Source: a bacterium
GTDB lineage: Bacteria; Patescibacteriota; Microgenomatia; JAUYPR01
Direction: 5' to 3'
DNA: 8,084 bases
NCBI GenBank assembly: GCA_030695785.1
Contig: JAUYPR010000012.1
Span: 1 to 8,084 of the forward strand
Shown: piece by piece, positions 7,131 to 8,084 of the stretch
How the letters are laid out: each line of letters opens with the position of its first letter
How positions within the stretch are numbered: the first letter of the stretch is position 1
The notes under the pieces: model-generated
Seen by the model: only the letters and a program-made list of their open reading frames with translations
What the model was told of the DNA's origin: nothing
Database searches by the model: none
Position numbers and translations under genes: made by a program

Positions 7131-8084
7131 AAGTCGCAATCGTTCATGACTATCTGACAGAATACGGCGGGGCCGAGCGGGTTTTGGAGGCGTTGCATGA
7201 ACTTTGGCCCGACGCCCCTGTCTTTACCATGGTGGCCGATGTGTCCTCTTTGGGTCCTCATAAGGAACGATTCGCCAATTGGGATATCCGCCAAACCGGT
7301 GCGCGCCTTCTCCCTTTCTGGAAACAGTTAAAGTCTGGCTACCGATTGCTCGCCCCGTTGTTTTGGGAGACGTTGAATTTTGACGGGTACGACGTGGTGA
7401 TTTCCTCTACGAGCTCATATTTTTCCAAAGGTATCCTGACCAAGCCGGAAACACTGCATATTTCCTATATCCACACACCACCCAGGTTTTTGTGGGGATA
7501 TCCGTCCGGAAGCAACTGGCGGCAGCAGTGGTGGAGCCAATTGTTTGGGCTGGCGACGAACCCATTCCTGCGGCAATACGACGTGGTGGCAAGCCAGCGG
7601 CCGGATGTTCTTGTCGCGAATTCTACGGAGGTCGCACGCCGCATTAAGCGATTGTACGGACGAGATGCCGAGGTCGTGTATCCGCCTGTCGACGTTGAGA
7701 AGTTTTCCGAGCCGCCGTTTGCAAAGGCAGAGGACGAGGAGCCGTTTTTTCTGGTTGTGTCGCGGTTGACCTTCGCAAAGCATGTCGATATTGCAATACG
7801 AGCGGCAGAGAAAGCAGACGTGCGCCTCAAAATCGTCGGGCGGGGGAGTGAGGAGAAACGGCTGCGAAGATTGGCGGGTGTATCTGTCACATTCCTTGGA
7901 GAAATCTCCGATGATCGATTGCGGGCATTGGTTCAAGCCTGCACTGCGGTTCTTTTTGCCTCCGAAGATGAGGATTTTGGAATGACGCCTGTTGAATCAA
8001 TGCTTTGCGGAACGCCTGTTGTTGCGTATTATGGCGGAGGCTACAAAGAATCAGTAGTCGAGGGTAAATCAGGAGTGTTTTTCA
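7127..8084 (+). CDS. GT4-type glycosyltransferase, 3' truncated by window edge
   Basis: The frame opens at ATG 7127, overlapping the polA stop as ATGA, and stays open to the window end (319 complete codons). The N-terminus MKVAIVHDYLTEYGGAERVL is the acceptor-domain start typical of GT4 enzymes of GT-B fold, with the GGAER glycine turn. YIHTPPRFLWGY (114-125) and NSTEVARRIKRLYG (165-178) follow. The donor domain starts at FFLVVSRLTFAKHVDIAI (207-224), with the basic pair R213 and K218 common in the family. E282 and E290 in EDFGMTPVE form the E-x7-E nucleotide-sugar motif, followed by GTPVVAYYGGGYKESV. It likely adds a sugar from a nucleotide donor in exopolysaccharide, surface glycan or glycolipid synthesis at the cytoplasmic face. 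Donor and acceptor cannot be read from the sequence. A weak GGA lies 6 nt upstream; coupling to polA translation is likely. Confidence 0.9.
   Translation, partial: MKVAIVHDYLTEYGGAERVLEALHELWPDAPVFTMVADVSSLGPHKERFANWDIRQTGARLLPFWKQLKSGYRLLAPLFWETLNFDGYDVVISSTSSYFSKGILTKPETLHISYIHTPPRFLWGYPSGSNWRQQWWSQLFGLATNPFLRQYDVVASQRPDVLVANSTEVARRIKRLYGRDAEVVYPPVDVEKFSEPPFAKAEDEEPFFLVVSRLTFAKHVDIAIRAAEKADVRLKIVGRGSEEKRLRRLAGVSVTFLGEISDDRLRALVQACTAVLFASEDEDFGMTPVESMLCGTPVVAYYGGGYKESVVEGKSGVFF

Noticed and set aside
7415..7936. Antisense open frame (173 codons) opposite the glycosyltransferase
   Set aside because: The plus-strand frame shows clear GT4 motifs throughout, so this is a shadow.

Overview
The window looks like a piece of a bacterial chromosome, most likely from a Patescibacteria (CPR) lineage. 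This is inferred from several signs: tight gene packing, overlapping genes, almost no Shine-Dalgarno (SD) sites, a short PolI with no proofreading domain, and a membrane-anchored protein with a 'WKTY.N..WGFSLKYP' domain start and an 'ILSTFKF' end, a style I associate with CPR genomes. None of these is decisive alone. Most genes are near 50% G+C; one minus-strand gene is clearly AT-richer. There are no rRNA, tRNA, CRISPR or transposon features.

Layout: (1) 1-413, the C-terminal part of an SGNH/GDSL-type hydrolase, cut by the window start. (2) 423-4251, a likely plus-strand operon: trpS (tryptophanyl-tRNA synthetase), ftsH (membrane AAA+ zinc protease, overlapping trpS by 8 nt) and a 323-residue protein of unknown function with a twin-arginine-like N-terminus. 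A weak AT-rich hairpin follows. (3) 4289-4894, a convergent minus-strand gene for a 201-residue membrane-anchored protein of unknown function. (4) 5004-7130, polA, divergent from the previous gene. (5) 7127 to the window end, a GT4-type glycosyltransferase whose ATG overlaps the polA stop (ATGA) and which runs off the window.

The genes are mainly housekeeping (translation, membrane proteolysis, DNA repair/replication), flanked by likely envelope/surface functions (SGNH hydrolase, glycosyltransferase). I see no convincing new defence, mobile or biosynthetic system. The most interesting signals are: (a) -10-like boxes 6-8 nt upstream of the chosen ATG of three genes, with no SD, suggesting leaderless transcripts; (b) a PolI with the 3'-5' exonuclease domain reduced to a short linker and Asp in place of the usual steric-gate Glu in motif A; (c) an FtsH with a non-canonical Walker A (GPSGVGKT); (d) two unknown envelope-type proteins between ftsH and polA.
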